Notes under the pieces: model-generated
The model's input: only the letters and a program-made list of their open reading frames with translations
What the model was told of the DNA's origin: nothing
The model's database searches: none
Shown here: piece by piece, positions 22,092 to 33,864 of the stretch
Position numbering within the stretch: position 1 is the first letter of the stretch
How the letters are laid out: each line of letters opens with the position of its first letter
Program-made: the position numbers and the translations under genes
Assembly: GCA_036023115.1 (NCBI GenBank)
Contig: JAYKKT010000041.1
Location: 4,427,501 to 4,491,500, forward strand
Direction: 5' to 3'
Length of the DNA: 64,000 nt
Origin: Brasenia schreberi
Taxonomy: Eukaryota; Streptophyta; Magnoliopsida; Nymphaeales; Cabombaceae

Positions 22092-25000
22092 CAACAACAA
22101 CAAACAAACAACAACAACTAAGCCTTTTTTCATACTAGACGGGGTAAGCTACATAGATTCTTTGTTTCCACATATCCCTATCGTGTGCTATATTAGCAGA
22201 TAAACTCACAATAAGCTAGATCATTCTTTATTGTTTCTTTCTAACACTTTTGTGGTCGTCCTCTACCTCTTTTAATACTTTCCAAATTTAGTTTTTCATA
22301 CCTTCTTAGAGGTTCTTCTTTTGATCTTCTTTCTATATGTCCAAACCATCTAAAACGATATTCTCTTATTTTATCCTCTATTGGTGTCACTCCTAATTTG
22401 TTTCTAATAACCTCATTATGTATACGGTCTTTTCTTGTATGACCACTCATTCATCTCAACATCTTCATTTGTGTCACAAACATCTTTTGTACATGTTGAT
22501 GATTAACTGCCCAACACTCATAACCATAAAACATGGCAGGCCTAATTGCTACTCTATAATATTTATCTCTTAACTTTAATTGTATCTTCTTATCACAAAG
22601 AATACATGATGCTCCTCTCCATTTTAACCAACCACCATTAATTATATGCGTAACATCTCCATCAATTCTTCCATCATTTTGAAAAATTGACCCTAGGTAT
22701 TTAAACTTTCCTTTTGGGGAATGCAATGTGTGCCAATTTTAATTTCTATGTCCTTTAAGGTAACCAAATGATCAAACTTACATTCCATATATTCTGTCTT
22801 TGTTCTACTAAGTTGGAGGCCTTTGCTTTCTAATGTTTCTCTCCATAGTTCCAATTTCTATTAACTTTTTCCTTAGACTCCTCCACTAATACAATGTCAT
22901 CTTCAAATAACATACACCAAGGCAATTCATCTTGAATATGTTTTGTTAACTTATCAATCACCATTATAAATAAGTATAGACTTAAAGTAGATCCTTGATG
23001 TAACCCAATATTAACTTCAAAGAAGTCTGTCATCGCTTCATGAGTCCTCACACATGTTTTTGTACCATTGTATATGTCTCTTATAAGGTTAATGTATCTC
23101 AATGGGATACCTCTTTTTTTCAAAGTTCTTCAAAGAACCTCCCTCGGTATTCTATCATAAGCTTTTTCTAAATCAACAAATAACATGTGAAGGTCTTTCT
23201 TTTTTGCTCTAAAATGTTCCATAAGACGTCTTAAAAGGTGAATCGCTTCAACTGTAGATCCGCCTATCACGAATCCAAATTGGTTCTCTATTGTACTTGA
23301 TACTTGTCTTAACCTACGTTCGATAATTCTTTCTCACAATTTCATAGTATGGCTCATTAACTTGATACCTCGATATATGGGTATAAGTGTACTTACTCTC
23401 CACTCCTCGGGCATCTTTTGGTTTTTTCATATTTCGTTAAATAGTATTGTGAGCCAAGTGATTCCTATTTCTCCTAGTATTTTATAAACTTATATAAGAA
23501 TATTATCTAGTCCTATCGATTTACCACACTTCATATGTTTAAGAGCCTCTTTGACTTCATTCTTTTGAATACATCGATAGAAATTGTGGTTTATATACTT
23601 TTTTTATTTTGCTAACTCTCCTAAGCTAATACTAATATCTTTATTTTCATTAAAAAGCTTATAAAAATAGTTTTTCCATTTATTTTTTATATCATCATTT
23701 GCCACTAGAATTTTTTCATCCTCGTCCTTGATGCATCTAACATAATTAAGATCTTTAGTTTTCTTATCTCTAGACCTGGCTATCCTAAAAATATCTCTTT
23801 CACCCTCTTTTGAGTTGAGTTTTTTATATAAATCTTCTCAAATTTTAGCTTTTGCTTCACTCACGGCCTTTTTCGCTTCCTTTTTTGCTTTCTTATAAGT
23901 CTGTAAAGTTTTACTAGTTTTCTTAGCATAATGTAATTTGTAACATACCCTCTTTACCTTGATTTTATTTTGTACTACTTCATCCACCACCAAGCTTCTT
24001 TTTGTGTCGATACACCTCCCTTAGATACTCCTAACACATCTTTCGCCACTTTCCTAATATGTATAGCCATATTGTTCCACATATCAGAGGGTGTGCCAAC
24101 ATAATAAAATGTTCCATAAGACGTCTCAAAAGGTGAATCGCTTCAATAGTAGATCTGCCTGACATAAATACAAATTGGTTCTCTGTTGTACTTGATACTT
24201 GTCTTAACCTATGTTCGATAATTCTTTCCCATAATTTCATAGTATGACTCATTAACTTGATACCTCGATAATTCGCACAATTTTGAATGTCTTCCTTGTT
24301 CTCATATATGGGTATAAGTGTACTTGCTCTCCATTCCTCGGGCATCTTTTGGTTTTTCCATATTTCATTAAATAGTCTTGTAAGCCAAGTGATTCCTATT
24401 TCTCCTAGTATTTTCCAAACTTCTATAGGAATATTATCTGGTTCTACCGATTTACCACTCTTAATATGTTTAAGAGCCTCTTTGACTTCATTCTTTTGAA
24501 TACGTCGGTAGAAATTGTGATTTATACACTTTTCTGACTTGGCTAAATCTCCTAAACTAATACTAACATCTTTATTTTCATTAAAAAGATTATAAAAATA
24601 GTTTTTCCATCTATTTCTTATATCATCATTTGCCACTAGACTTTTTTCATCCTCATCTTTTATGCATCTAACATAATTAAGATCTTTAGTTTTCTTATCT
24701 CTAGCCTTAGTTATCCTAAAAATATCTCTTTCACCCTCTTTTGAGTTGAGTTTTTTATATAAGTCCTCCCAAATCTTAGCTTTTGCTTCACTAACGGCCT
24801 TTTTTGCTTCCTTCTTTGCTTTCTTATAAGCTTCTAAAGTTTCACTAGTTTTCTTAGCATAATGTAATTTGTAACATGCCCTCTTTGCCTTGATTTTATT
24901 TTATACTACTTCACTCAACCACCAAGCTTCTTTTTGTGCCGATACACCTCCCTTAGATACCCCTAACACATCTTTCGCCACTTTCCTAATATGTATAGCC

Positions 25001-26273
25001 ATATTGTTCCACATATCAGAGGGTGTGCCAACATAATTCCAAACATCTCCTTGAAGAACTTTCTGTTTAAATATATCTTCTTTATCGCTTTTGAGGTTCC
25101 ACCATTTAGTCCGAATAGCTCGATGCACTCTTTCTTCTTTGTCCATTTTTTTATTTGTAAATCCATAACTTAAAGTCGATGTTGGGTGGTTAAGCTTTCT
25201 CCTGGAATTACCTTACAATCTTTACAACACGCTCTATCTTTTTTTCTACAAATAAAGTAATTAATTTGTGTTTGTGATAAGCTACTTTTATAAGTAATTA
25301 AATGTTCATCTCATTTTTTGAAGATTGTATTGACTATAAAGAGATCAAATGACATAGCAAAATTTAAAATCTCCCTACCTTCCTCGTTTATATCCCCATA
25401 ACCAAAGTTTCCATGAATCCCTTGATATCCTAATGCCTCTTTACCGACATGTCCATTTAAATCTCCTTCTAAACAAATCATCTCCCTTTGTGGAATCTTT
25501 TGAAACACCTTATCTAACTCTTCCCAAAAAACTGTCTTTATACTATCTTCTAGTCCTACTTGGGGTGCGTAAGCACAAACTATATTCAAAACCTCTGCTC
25601 TTAACACTAATTTCAATGTCATGATTCGGTCACCATATCGTTGTATGTCTACTACACTCTCCTTTAAATCTTTATTTATGATAATACCAACTCCGTTTCT
25701 AGCCTTTTCTTTACCTGAGTACCATAATTTAAAACCTGTATCCTCTATCTCCTTTGCTTTTTCTCCAACCCATTTTGTCTCTTATAAACATAGAATATGA
25801 ATCTTTCTCCGAATCATAGTATCTACCACCTCCATTAGCTTACCCGATAATGTTCCGATATTCCAAGAACCAATACGAATCTTATTATCTAGGACTAGCT
25901 TCCTTACCCCCCGCATCCGTCCATAATCAAAATGCGGAGACCCTCTCTGAAAATTTTTCACTACATTCGGGCGGCAATGTAGCGGGACTAACTTCTTTAC
26001 CCACACCCGTCCATGATGTGGGAACCCTCTCTGCAATTGATTCACTACATTTGGGCAAAAATGTAGTGACCCTTGCTTACTTCTTACTGCATTCGGGCTC
26101 TGCAGCACGTCGCTAGGTGGGGACGCCCCAAAGCAATGCTCATAATTTTTGTAATCCATGTTGTAGAAATCCGACGAAGTTTTACGCTGGCTGTCGGAAG
26201 CCTAACACAACCCCCCTCCTTTATCCGGGCTTGGGACCGGCAATGCAAGGGTGATCCCTTACATGGGCGGAGT
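22092..26273 (-). mobile_element. Chimeric RTE LINE: two overlapping partial copies joined at 24105/24106
   Basis: Read on the minus strand, 26273-24106 is a LINE from its true 5' end (ACTCCGCCCATGTAAGG) to the RT region LRRLMEHF (ref 40507-42675). Without a spacer the sequence then jumps back to ref 41743 (MLAHPLICG in the alternate frame) and continues to the 3' end with a TTG-type tail at 22092-22125. About 930 bp (ref 41743-42675) is therefore present twice, in direct orientation. The frames carry several stops. The tandem partial arrangement with only one tail and one 5' end fits a template jump during target-primed synthesis, or unequal recombination between two copies. It interrupts the Copia C2 protease region on its right. 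Only a weak ACAATAC match is seen as a target duplication. Confidence 0.85.
24901..26159 (-). pseudogene. LINE endonuclease coding region of the chimeric copy
   Basis: The ORF start (ATG at 26157-26159, MDYKNYEHCFGASPPSDV) is followed by two 28-residue repeats (PNVVNQLQRGFPH and PNVVKNFQRGSPH). APE endonuclease motifs follow: SWNIGTLSGK, GDLNGHVGKEALGYQGIHG and the distal QTQ-ID region. It is broken by a stop near 25782 and by further frame changes. The one-base loss near 25135 (AAGAAGAAAGAGTG) is the same as in the copy at 30721-33847, indicating shared ancestry of the two. Confidence 0.8.
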
Positions 26274-26299
26274 TATACAATACATCTCATGGATAAAAA

Positions 26300-27480
26300 A
26301 ATTATAACATAATTTTTATCTGAAATTTGGGATATGAAAAGTAAGTTCAAATTTAGTTTTGGAAGAAATTTTGGAAACTACAAAATTTTTGTTTTGCAAG
26401 TTACCAATTTTATCAACATTTAATTATATTTTATTCGCAATATAAACACATGATTTTAAAATATTTTTATTACAAGTCATATGAAATGAGGCACCGAAAT
26501 CAATTATCCAAGAAATCGTACCTTGAACTTGGTTAGTTGAAAAACAGCAAACCGTACCTATTATTGCTTTGTCTTTCATTTGAGCTTTAAATCTTTTTAT
26601 CTTTTCTTCAAGTGTAACGATAGATGATGAGGTTTATTCTTCTACTAATTCCATGTTTCTTTTCAACTTTGAGAAATTTGACCTTATATGTCTAGTCTCT
26701 CTACAATGGTAGCAAATAATGGCTTTTCTTCCTTCTTAACTTTTGAAATGAGGAGGTTGGCAAACAATGGTAGTGTCTCTTTAAAGTCTAACTTCATAAA
26801 TTCTTATTTCCACCATTTGGAGATTGGTAAGAATCTCTTCTTTTGTAGGGAAAGGTTTTTTATGAATGAGAGATTATCTTACCCCTTCAAATTCTTTGTA
26901 GAGACTTCTTAAAAATTAGTATACGAAATCTTCATTATCTTCACATTGTCTCTCACTAAGACATTATGTACATTTCTTTTGTAACAATATAATTGGTTCC
27001 AAACATTAGAATATTGTTCAAAAAATTCATTTACCCCTTTATCTCCTTATCTAAGTGAGACTAATTTGTCTCTTAACGCTATCATATGAGTCATATTGCT
27101 TTCAATATGAGATTTTTTTAAATATTCTCATCTTCTTTAGCATTAGTAAAATCGACCAAAGTGTTTCTAGTATGATCATTTATATTATTCATGATCACTC
27201 ATAGGATTGTTGTATGACCTCCTTTATATTCCTCTTTTTACTCAAGTATGACATTGATAGAGGGTTCTACCTTCAAACCACTTATATAGCCCAATAATTT
27301 TTTGAAATATAGGTAATTTTCTATAGATTTAACCCATATCTTGTAGTTTGAGAGTATTAAATGAAAGTTAAATCCTCTTTATCATCTATATTTCAAGGAG
27401 AAAAAAAATTAAAGAGGTAAACTTATAAAATACGATTGATACGCTTCCCGAAGAGATGAATAATATTCTCACAATTGCAA
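26300..27480 (-). pseudogene. Copia gag and protease remnant of C2
   Basis: Near 26715-26660 the minus strand encodes CYHCRETRHIRSNF, a C-x2-C-x4-H-x4-C knuckle whose last Cys is now Phe. Near 26530-26490 it encodes WIIDFGASFHMTCNK, the Copia protease site with the usual Asp-Ser-Gly changed to Asp-Phe-Gly. Both changes would damage RNA packaging and cleavage. Stops interrupt the rest. The upstream gag shares no other sharp motif. Confidence 0.75.
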
Positions 27481-27483
27481 AAT

Positions 27484-27496
27484 GACTCTGATACCA
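27484..27496 (-). other. Primer binding site of Copia C2
   Basis: Minus-strand TGGTATCAGAGTC is complementary to the 3' end of plant initiator tRNA-Met, two bases inside the LTR. This fixes the 5' side of the element. Confidence 0.85.
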
Positions 27497-27497
27497 T

Positions 27498-27870
27498 ATA
27501 ACGAAGACGATACTTCAATGTAGTAGCAGAAGATTGGTGAAGATCACCTCGAAATATCACTTACAAAAAGCCTTAGAAAAAGGTTATAACAAAACGTATG
27601 CAACAAAGGCACAATGTATTAAAAAAATATATTATTTAGCCACAAAAGCTTGAATCAAAAGTATTTATAAGAGGAGTATTTATAGAATATAAGAGGAAGA
27701 GAAGACAAGAAGGAAGGAGTGAAGAGAATAGACTAAGAGGGGGCAGTTAGTCCCTGCCAATCCCAACGACTACTTGGGGTAGCCGTTGGGGCTTTGCTGA
27801 CCCACCTGTACCAGGGCCGAATGACCCTGGTCCTAGGGCAAGGGCCAGCAGAGCCCAACCCCTTTTAACA
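27498..27870 (-). repeat. 5' LTR of Copia C2
   Basis: Minus strand from TGTTAAAAGGGG at 27870 to the primer site. It contains the family motif AGCCGTTGGGG-like sequence, a TATAAATA box near 27675, and the end CATTGAAGTATCGTCTTCG shared with the LTRs at 4653-5024 and 46436-46850. Confidence 0.8.
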
Positions 27871-28499
27871 CTCTCTAGAACGGAGATGTATTCTAACCAC
27901 ATCACTCTTCTTAATTGAATGTGTTTCTTCTTCCCCGATCATTGGCTTCCACTCAACTGAATTGCCAACCGCAAATCCAACTTGGATTCTTGACTCTTTT
28001 CTTCTAAATCAATTTGTCCATGTGGGATCAAGATAGTGATTGTAATTGATGAAGAAAAAAGTTGTGTGGAGATAAGAAAATATCAAAAAAGATTAAGAGA
28101 AACTGAAATTACATCCGGATGGGGTGGCATATAAAAAGATCCAAAAGCTCGACTTTTTTTGGAAAAATGTGATAAAGATCACAAGGGAGGGAGATCGTTG
28201 GCTATCAGTGGTCCTATGGAGAAATCCAACTATGATTAGAAAGAGAAAACTATTTCTAGGTAATTTTCATATTAATGGATAAATGTGGGGTATTTTTAAT
28301 ATTTGTAAAAAAGGGTGTGCATATAAAGCAAGGCGCATATTTAGCAATTATGAAAATTAGGATGCTTGATTTCGTAATCGTGTAGAAAGTAGTTCAACTT
28401 GAATCCAAGTCATTCTTCTCCATGTTATTTTATGTGCGCATACATACCATACCGACTCTCAAAGTCGTCCAAGATTGGTAGTCCTCACATTACTAGAAG
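27871..28499. other. Spacer
   Basis: No gene seen. It includes GTAAAAAAGGGTGTGCATAT near 28310, a terminal-like motif shared with 10797, 13405 and 19400. Confidence 0.35.
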
Positions 28500-28990
28500 G
28501 GCATGCATGTACACAATTGATACCAAAGTTGTCAAGGCCGACACGTGATCATCCCTGATGAGTGCGTGAGAGTTGAGCGCATCATCCCATCAGTGAAAGC
28601 CCCGAGACAGGTACAATCCACTCTGGATTCGAGGCCGAGTTGCTGCTCAAACAGGTGGTTTGTTGCCGTCATCCATCTTTGGGCCCGGTTGAGTGCAAAA
28701 CCTCCTGGCCGGCACGATGTGGGTGATAAACTCCAAGCAGAGCAAGATTTAAGGGGTAGGAAGGGTACCAACCTAAACACTGACGGACACTAGGGCCCTC
28801 ATGCCAGGGCTCATTCTGAATATTGGCTTGTGCAAAGAGGTAGCACCAAGGACAGGGATAGCAAATCGGGTCAGCATGTTGGGTACAAGAGTGCCACCCC
28901 CATCTAAGGGAGTTCAACCCCTTATTGCCTCTCTCCAATCTCGAATGATTCATCTTTACTCTTACAAAAATATTTCACCATAAACGAAGA
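28500..28990. other. GC-richer segment of unknown nature
   Basis: Clearly higher in G+C than its surroundings, with phrases such as GGACACTAGGGCCCTCATGCC and CACCCCCATCTAAGGGAG. ORFs on both strands have no recognisable motif and overlap each other. It may be a repeat of unknown class or a fragment of organellar or captured DNA. Confidence 0.35.
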
Positions 28991-29287
28991 TAAAGCATGT
29001 AAAGTACTAAATATAACCGACACATGTCCAGTCTATATTCACCAGGTTCTTAGACGTAAGCATTGAATTCAGCTACCAAAAAAAATGAAAGCTCTGAATA
29101 CATTGAGGAAGCTGCTGCAACTACCCGTGACAACTCTGCAGGGGTATAAGAATTTGAATTGGAAACAACAAAATCTACAAATTCTAGGACTGCAAAATTA
29201 GGAACCAGAAATTCACTGGAGTATACCTCGAGACATTTAACATGAAAAAGTGTAGATAGAGTGGATGCAATGGAGGTGGTTCGAGCA
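28991..29287 (-). other. Probable 3' UTR of NAA50
   Basis: Non-coding on the minus strand downstream of the stop. No TE similarity is seen. The poly(A) site is not defined. Confidence 0.4.
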
Positions 29288-29508
29288 TCATTTCTTTGGT
29301 TGGGCATGACTGACAAACTTTGTCAGCACATAGCAATCAGGAGGCGTGATATTGTTATAGTAGTTCTCGATGGTGTCCGTTATTTCAAAACCAAATTTCT
29401 TATAGAATCTAATAGCTTCGTCGTTGTTTGTCTGCACATGCAAGTAGATCTCAGCGATGTTTTGCTCATTGGAGGACAAGTCCATCACATGTTTCAGTAA
29501 TCTTGTAC
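29288..29508 (-). CDS. NAA50: Last exon of N-alpha-acetyltransferase NAA50 (partial)
   Basis: On the minus strand, after the acceptor TCTATTTGACAG, the exon encodes about 73 residues: GTRLLKHVMDLSSNEQN, then EIYLHVQTNNDEAIRFYKKF, GFEITDTIENYYNNI, and a C-terminus ending QPKK at the stop 29288-29290. This corresponds to the second half of the GNAT fold of NAA50, which acetylates protein N-termini and works with the NatA complex. The start continues the acetyl-CoA loop (R-x-x-G-x-G), and the His and Tyr of LHV and FYKKF match catalytic positions in human NAA50. No exon for the first ~90 residues is visible out to 64000, so either the intron is very long and TE-filled or this is an orphan piece. 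The frame is open and well conserved, favouring a live gene. Confidence 0.85.
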
Positions 29509-30010
29509 CTGTCAAATAGAAGTACACATCATATGTAAAACGAGAGAAAGGTATATGCTGATAAACTTTAAATTAGACTTGAACAAAATTATGAGCATCA
29601 ACAGAAGTTGCTTTCACATAATAAAAAAACTGAAACAGGTAAAAAACTTGAAAGAACTCACAGATGAATATGAAGTATTACAACTAAATATGTGTCCAAC
29701 AGCAATATTTAACTTTTCAAACATGGAAATTATCTGTTGGTTTCCGAAAAGGAAAAACACACAGAAATACGAGGCTGTGTGAAACAGAAAAATAAAAGAG
29801 AAAGAAAGCAATGAGCAACATAACATTCATATACTAAAAGTATGCCCCTGGCTGTGCAACGCACATCAAATATGCTACTGAGGAAACGATGTCTATGCAG
29901 GGATCCCAAGCAATTGACATAGTCCACCAGCCATACGGCTTGTGCAAAAAGTGCTGGTTTCATGCAAGTGTGGATTCAACTAAACTCCCATAAGAGTGCC
30001 ATCCAAGTAC
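29509..30010 (-). other. Probable intron of NAA50
   Basis: AT-rich, adjoining the acceptor of the last exon. No earlier NAA50 exon was recognised in it. It is followed by a short LINE insertion. Confidence 0.4.
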
Positions 30011-30101
30011 AACAACAACAAGTAAGCCTTTTTCCATACTAGATGAGGTCGGCTACATGGATTCTTTGTTTCCATAGACGTCGATCACGTGTCATGCTAA
30101 C
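30011..30101 (-). mobile_element. 91-bp LINE 3'-end insertion with target duplication
   Basis: On the minus strand this is only the last part of the LINE (CATGGATTCTTTGTTTCC on the plus strand marks it) with its TTG tail at 30011-30022. It is flanked by AGTGCCATCCAAGTAC (29995-30010) and AGTGTCATCCAAATAC (30102-30117), a 16-bp duplication with two changes. A severely 5'-truncated but genuine insertion. Confidence 0.85.
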
Positions 30102-30389
30102 AGTGTCATCCAAATACCTCGAGAAAAATGACCATCAAAATAGAAGCTACTTGGTTAAAAGAACTACCAAATACATGATTTATTATCCTTCCTTGACAAA
30201 TTCAGTTCATTCCTAGACATCAGATAGAAAACTGACGTGCATTTCCACCCAAATGTGGATCACCTCGTAGTTGGAAAGCACAGAGGATCCATCTCTCGGA
30301 ATGCACATCCAACTAGAACTTTACAACTTGGATGGTCATAATCAAATGGCTCTCATGAAAAGAACCATCCAAAAGAAGTCCAGCCAGCT

Positions 30390-30650
30390 CAACCAAATAA
30401 GACAGGATTAAGGTGGTTAGGACATTTAGAGAGACAGTCACATCAAGGTACACAGAGAGGGAGTGAGAAAAGAAGGTAAACACTTCAAGGGAGGGAAGGT
30501 AAGACCTCAAATGTGTTGGAAGGAACAAAACACAAATTGCTTTTTCCTTTCAGTTAGATGATTATACGACAAGATCAATCACATTGGCGACCAAGAATCC
30601 ATGTAGTGGACCCCATATAGTGTGAGAGAAGGCTTGGTTTGGGTAAAACA
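30390..30650 (+). mobile_element. Old RTE-like LINE 3' remnant
   Basis: GGATTAAGGTGGTTAGGACA resembles the LINE RWFGHIERR coding region, and AAGAATCCATGTAGTGGACC with AGAAGGCTTGG resembles the LINE 3' end. It is more diverged than any other copy and lacks the TTG tail, so it belongs to an older or different subfamily. Confidence 0.55.
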
Positions 30651-30720
30651 AGTGCAAACCTTCATGTAATTCAGTGGAATGGTCAATTACTTTTTTTGTA
30701 ACTTAAGCTCTTCTAGGAAG

Positions 30721-33700
30721 GAGGGTTGTGTTAGGCTTCCGACAGCCAACGTAAAACTTCGTTGGATTTTTACAACATGGATTACAAAAATTAGGAGCAT
30801 TGCTTTGGGGCGTCCCCGCCTAGCGACGTGCTGCAGAGCCCGAATGCAGTAAGAAGTAAGCAAGGGTCACTACATTTTCGCCCGAATGTAGTGAAAAATT
30901 TTAAGAGAGGGTCTCCGCATTTTCATTATGGACGGATGCGGGGGGCACGGAAGCTAGTCCTAGATAATAAGATTCGTATTGGTTCTTGGAATATCGGAAT
31001 ATTATCGGGTAAGCTAATGGAGGTGGCAGATACTATGATTCGGAGAAAGATTCATATTCTATGTTTACAAGAGACAAAATGGGTTGGAGAAAAAGCAAAG
31101 GAGATAGAGGATACAGGTTTTAAATTATGGTACTCAGGTAAAGAAAAGGCTTGAAACAGAGTTGGTATTATCATAAATAAAGATTTAAAGGAGAGTGTAG
31201 TAGACATACAACGATATGGTGACCGAATCATGACGTTGAAATTAGTGTTAGGAGCAGAGGTTTTGAATATAGTTTGTGCTTACGCACCCCAAGTAGGACT
31301 AGAAGATAGTATAAAGACAGTTTTTTGGGAAGAGTTAGATAAGGTGTTTCAAAAGATTCCACAAAGGGAGATGATTTGTTTAGGAGGAGATTTAAATGGA
31401 CATGTCGGTAAAGAGGCATTAGGATATCAAGGGATTCATGGAAACTTTGGTTATGGGGATATAAACGAGGAAGTTAGGGAGATTTTAAATTTTGCTATGT
31501 CATTTGATCTCTTTATAGTCAATACAATCTTCAAAAAACGAGATGAACATTTAATTACTTATAAAAGTGGCTTATCACAAACACAAATTGATTACTTTAT
31601 TTGTAGAAAAAAAGATATAGCGTGTTGTAAAGATTGTAAGGTAATTCCAGGAGAAAGCTTAACCACCCAACATCGACTTTTAGTTATGGATTTACAAATA
31701 AAAAAATGGACAAAGAAGAAAGAGTGCATCGAGCTATTCGGACTAAATGGTGGAACCTCAAAAGCGAGAAAGAAGATATATTTAAACAGAACGTCCTTCA
31801 AGGAGATGTTTGGAATTATGTTGGCACACCCTCTGATATGTGGAACAATATGGCTATACATATTAGGAAAGTGGCGAAAGATGTGTTAGGGGTATCTAAG
31901 GGAGGTGTATCGGCACAAAAAGAAGCTTGGTGGTGGAGTGAAGTAGTACAAAATAAAATCAAGGCAAAGACGGCATGCTACAAATTACATTATGCTAAGA
32001 AAACTAGTGAAACTTTAGAGGCTTATAAGAAAGCAAAGAAGGAAGCGAAAAAGACCGTGAGTGAAGCAAAAGCTAAAATTTAGGAGGATTTATATAAAAA
32101 CTCAACTTAAAATAGGGTGAAAGAGATATTTTTAGGATAGCTAGGGCTAGAGATAAGAAAACTAAAGATCTTAATTATGTTAGATGCATCAAGGACGAGA
32201 ATGAAAAAATTCTAGTGGCAAATGATGATATAAGAAATAGATGGAAAAACTATTTTTATAAGCTTTTTAATGAAAATAAAGATGTTAGTATTAGCTTAGG
32301 AGAGTTAGCCAAATCAGAAAAGTATATAAACCACAATTTCTACCGCCGTATTCAAAAGAATGATGTCAAAGAGGCTCTTAAACATATGGAGAGTGGTAAA
32401 TCGGTAGGACCAGATAATATTCCTATAGAAGTTTGGAAAATACTAGGAGAAATAGGAATCACTTGGCTTACAAGACTATTTAATGAAATATGGAAAAACC
32501 AAAAGATGCCCGAGGAATGGAGAGCAAGTACACTTATACCCATATATAAGAACAAGGGAGACATTCAAAATTGTGTGAATTATCGAGGTATCAAGTTAAT
32601 GAGTCATACTATGAAATTATGGGAAAGAATTATCGAACATAGGTTAAGACAAGTATCAAGTACAACAGAGAACCAATTTGTATTTATGTCAGGCAGATCT
32701 ACTATTGAAGCAATTCACCTTTTGAGACGTCTTATGGAACGAGCAAAAAAGAAAGACCTTCACATGATATTTATTAATCTAGAAAAAGCTTATGATAGGG
32801 TACCGAGGGAGGTTCTTTGGAGAACTTTGGAAAAAAGAGGTATCCCATTGACATATATTAACCTTATAAGTGACATGTATGATGGTGCAAAAACATGTGT
32901 GAGGACTCATGAAGGAACGACAGACTTCTTTGAAGTTAATATTGGGTTACATCAAGGATCAACTTTAAGTCCATACTTATTTATAATGGTGATGGATGAG
33001 TTAACAAAACATATTCAAGATGAAGTACCTTGGTGTATGTTATTTGCAGATGACATTGTATTAGTGGAGGAGTCTAAGGAAAAAGTTAATAGAAAATTGG
33101 AACTATGGAGAGAAACATTAGAAAGCAAAGGGCTCTGACTTAGTAGAACAAAGACAGAATATATGGAATGTAAGTTTGATCATTTGGCTACTTCAGAGGA
33201 CATAGAAATTAAAATTGGCACACATTGCATTCCCCAAAAGGAAAGTTTTAAATACCTAGGGTCAATTTTTCAGTGTGATGGAAGAATTGATGGAGATGTT
33301 ACGCATAAAATTAATGTTGGTTGGTTAAAATGGAGAGGAGCATCAGGTATTCTTTGTGATAAGAAGATACCATTAAAATTAAAAGGTAAATATTATAGAG
33401 CATCAATTAGGCATGCCATGTTTTATGGTTCTGAGTGTTGGGCAGTTAATCATCAACATGTACAAAAGATGTCTGTGACAGAAATGAAGATGTTGAGATG
33501 GATGAGTGGTCATACAAGAAAAGACTGTATACATAATGAGGTTATTAGAAACAAATTAGGAGTGGCACCAATAGAGGATAAAATGAGAGAACATCGTTTA
33601 AGATGTTTGGACATATAGAAAGAAGATCAAAAGAAGAACCTATAAGAAGGTTAGAAAAACTAAATTTGGAAAATATTAAAAGAGGTAGAGGACGACCACA

Positions 33701-33847
33701 TAAGTGTTGGAAAGAAACAATAAAGAATGATCTAGCTTATTGGGAGTTAACTACTAACATGGCACACGATAGGGATCTGTGGAAACAAAGAATCCATGTA
33801 GCCGACCCCGTCTAGTATGGGAAAAGGCTTAGTTGTTGTTGTTGTTG
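30721..33847 (+). mobile_element. RTE-type LINE L2, nearly full length
   Basis: 3127 bp from GAGGGTTGTGTTAGGC (ref 40564, so 57 bp short at the 5' end) to a (TTG)n tail at 33830-33847. It lies between identical 17-bp target duplications. One of the two 84-bp 5' repeat units found in the other long copies is absent. Overall similarity to the copy at 40507-43790 is high by eye. It lies in the putative NAA50 intron or upstream of the exon. Confidence 0.93.
30777..33815 (+). pseudogene. LINE L2 endonuclease-reverse transcriptase ORF, disrupted
   Basis: The single ORF would nick the target and copy the element RNA. In order: ATG at 30777 (followed five codons later by TAG where the family has TAT); one PNVVKNFKRGSPH repeat; endonuclease motifs GSWNIGIL, LQETKWVG, CAYAPQVG, GGDLNGHVGK and SQTQIDYF; RT motifs [38 protein letters not shown] and catalytic FADDIVL (about 33045); C-terminal RWMSGHTRKD and a GRGRPHKCW motif. 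Defects include a TGA at about 31153, a one-base loss near 31720, TAG at 32081, a one-base loss near 32098, TGA at 33136 and a one-base loss near 33605. RT and endonuclease active-site residues remain. Confidence 0.88.
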
Positions 33848-33864
33848 TAAGCTCTTCTAGGAAG

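Larger units (their letters stand above)
26274..27870 (-). mobile_element. Ty1/Copia retrotransposon C2, 5' part only
   Basis: On the minus strand: LTR (27870-27498), primer binding site, gag with a zinc knuckle, and the start of protease. It is then cut by the chimeric LINE. The rest of pol is not found left of the LINE, so the remainder was lost. Confidence 0.82.
30704..33864. repeat. 17-bp target duplication flanking LINE L2
   Basis: TAAGCTCTTCTAGGAAG occurs identically at 30704-30720 and 33848-33864, on either side of the LINE 30721-33847. The perfect match indicates a fairly young insertion. Confidence 0.95.

Noticed and set aside
24287..24499. Antisense open frames of 60-90 residues recurring in every LINE copy (also near 25433, 31228, 32352, 41156 and 41520)
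   Set aside because: They recur because the LINE recurs, and are shadows of its sense coding frame.
28532..28983. Open frames on both strands of the GC-richer segment
   Set aside because: They overlap on opposite strands, lack motifs and lack splice or start context.
29614..29963. Minus-strand open frames upstream of the NAA50 exon as possible earlier exons
   Set aside because: Hydrophobic low-complexity products do not match the NAA50 N-terminal half.
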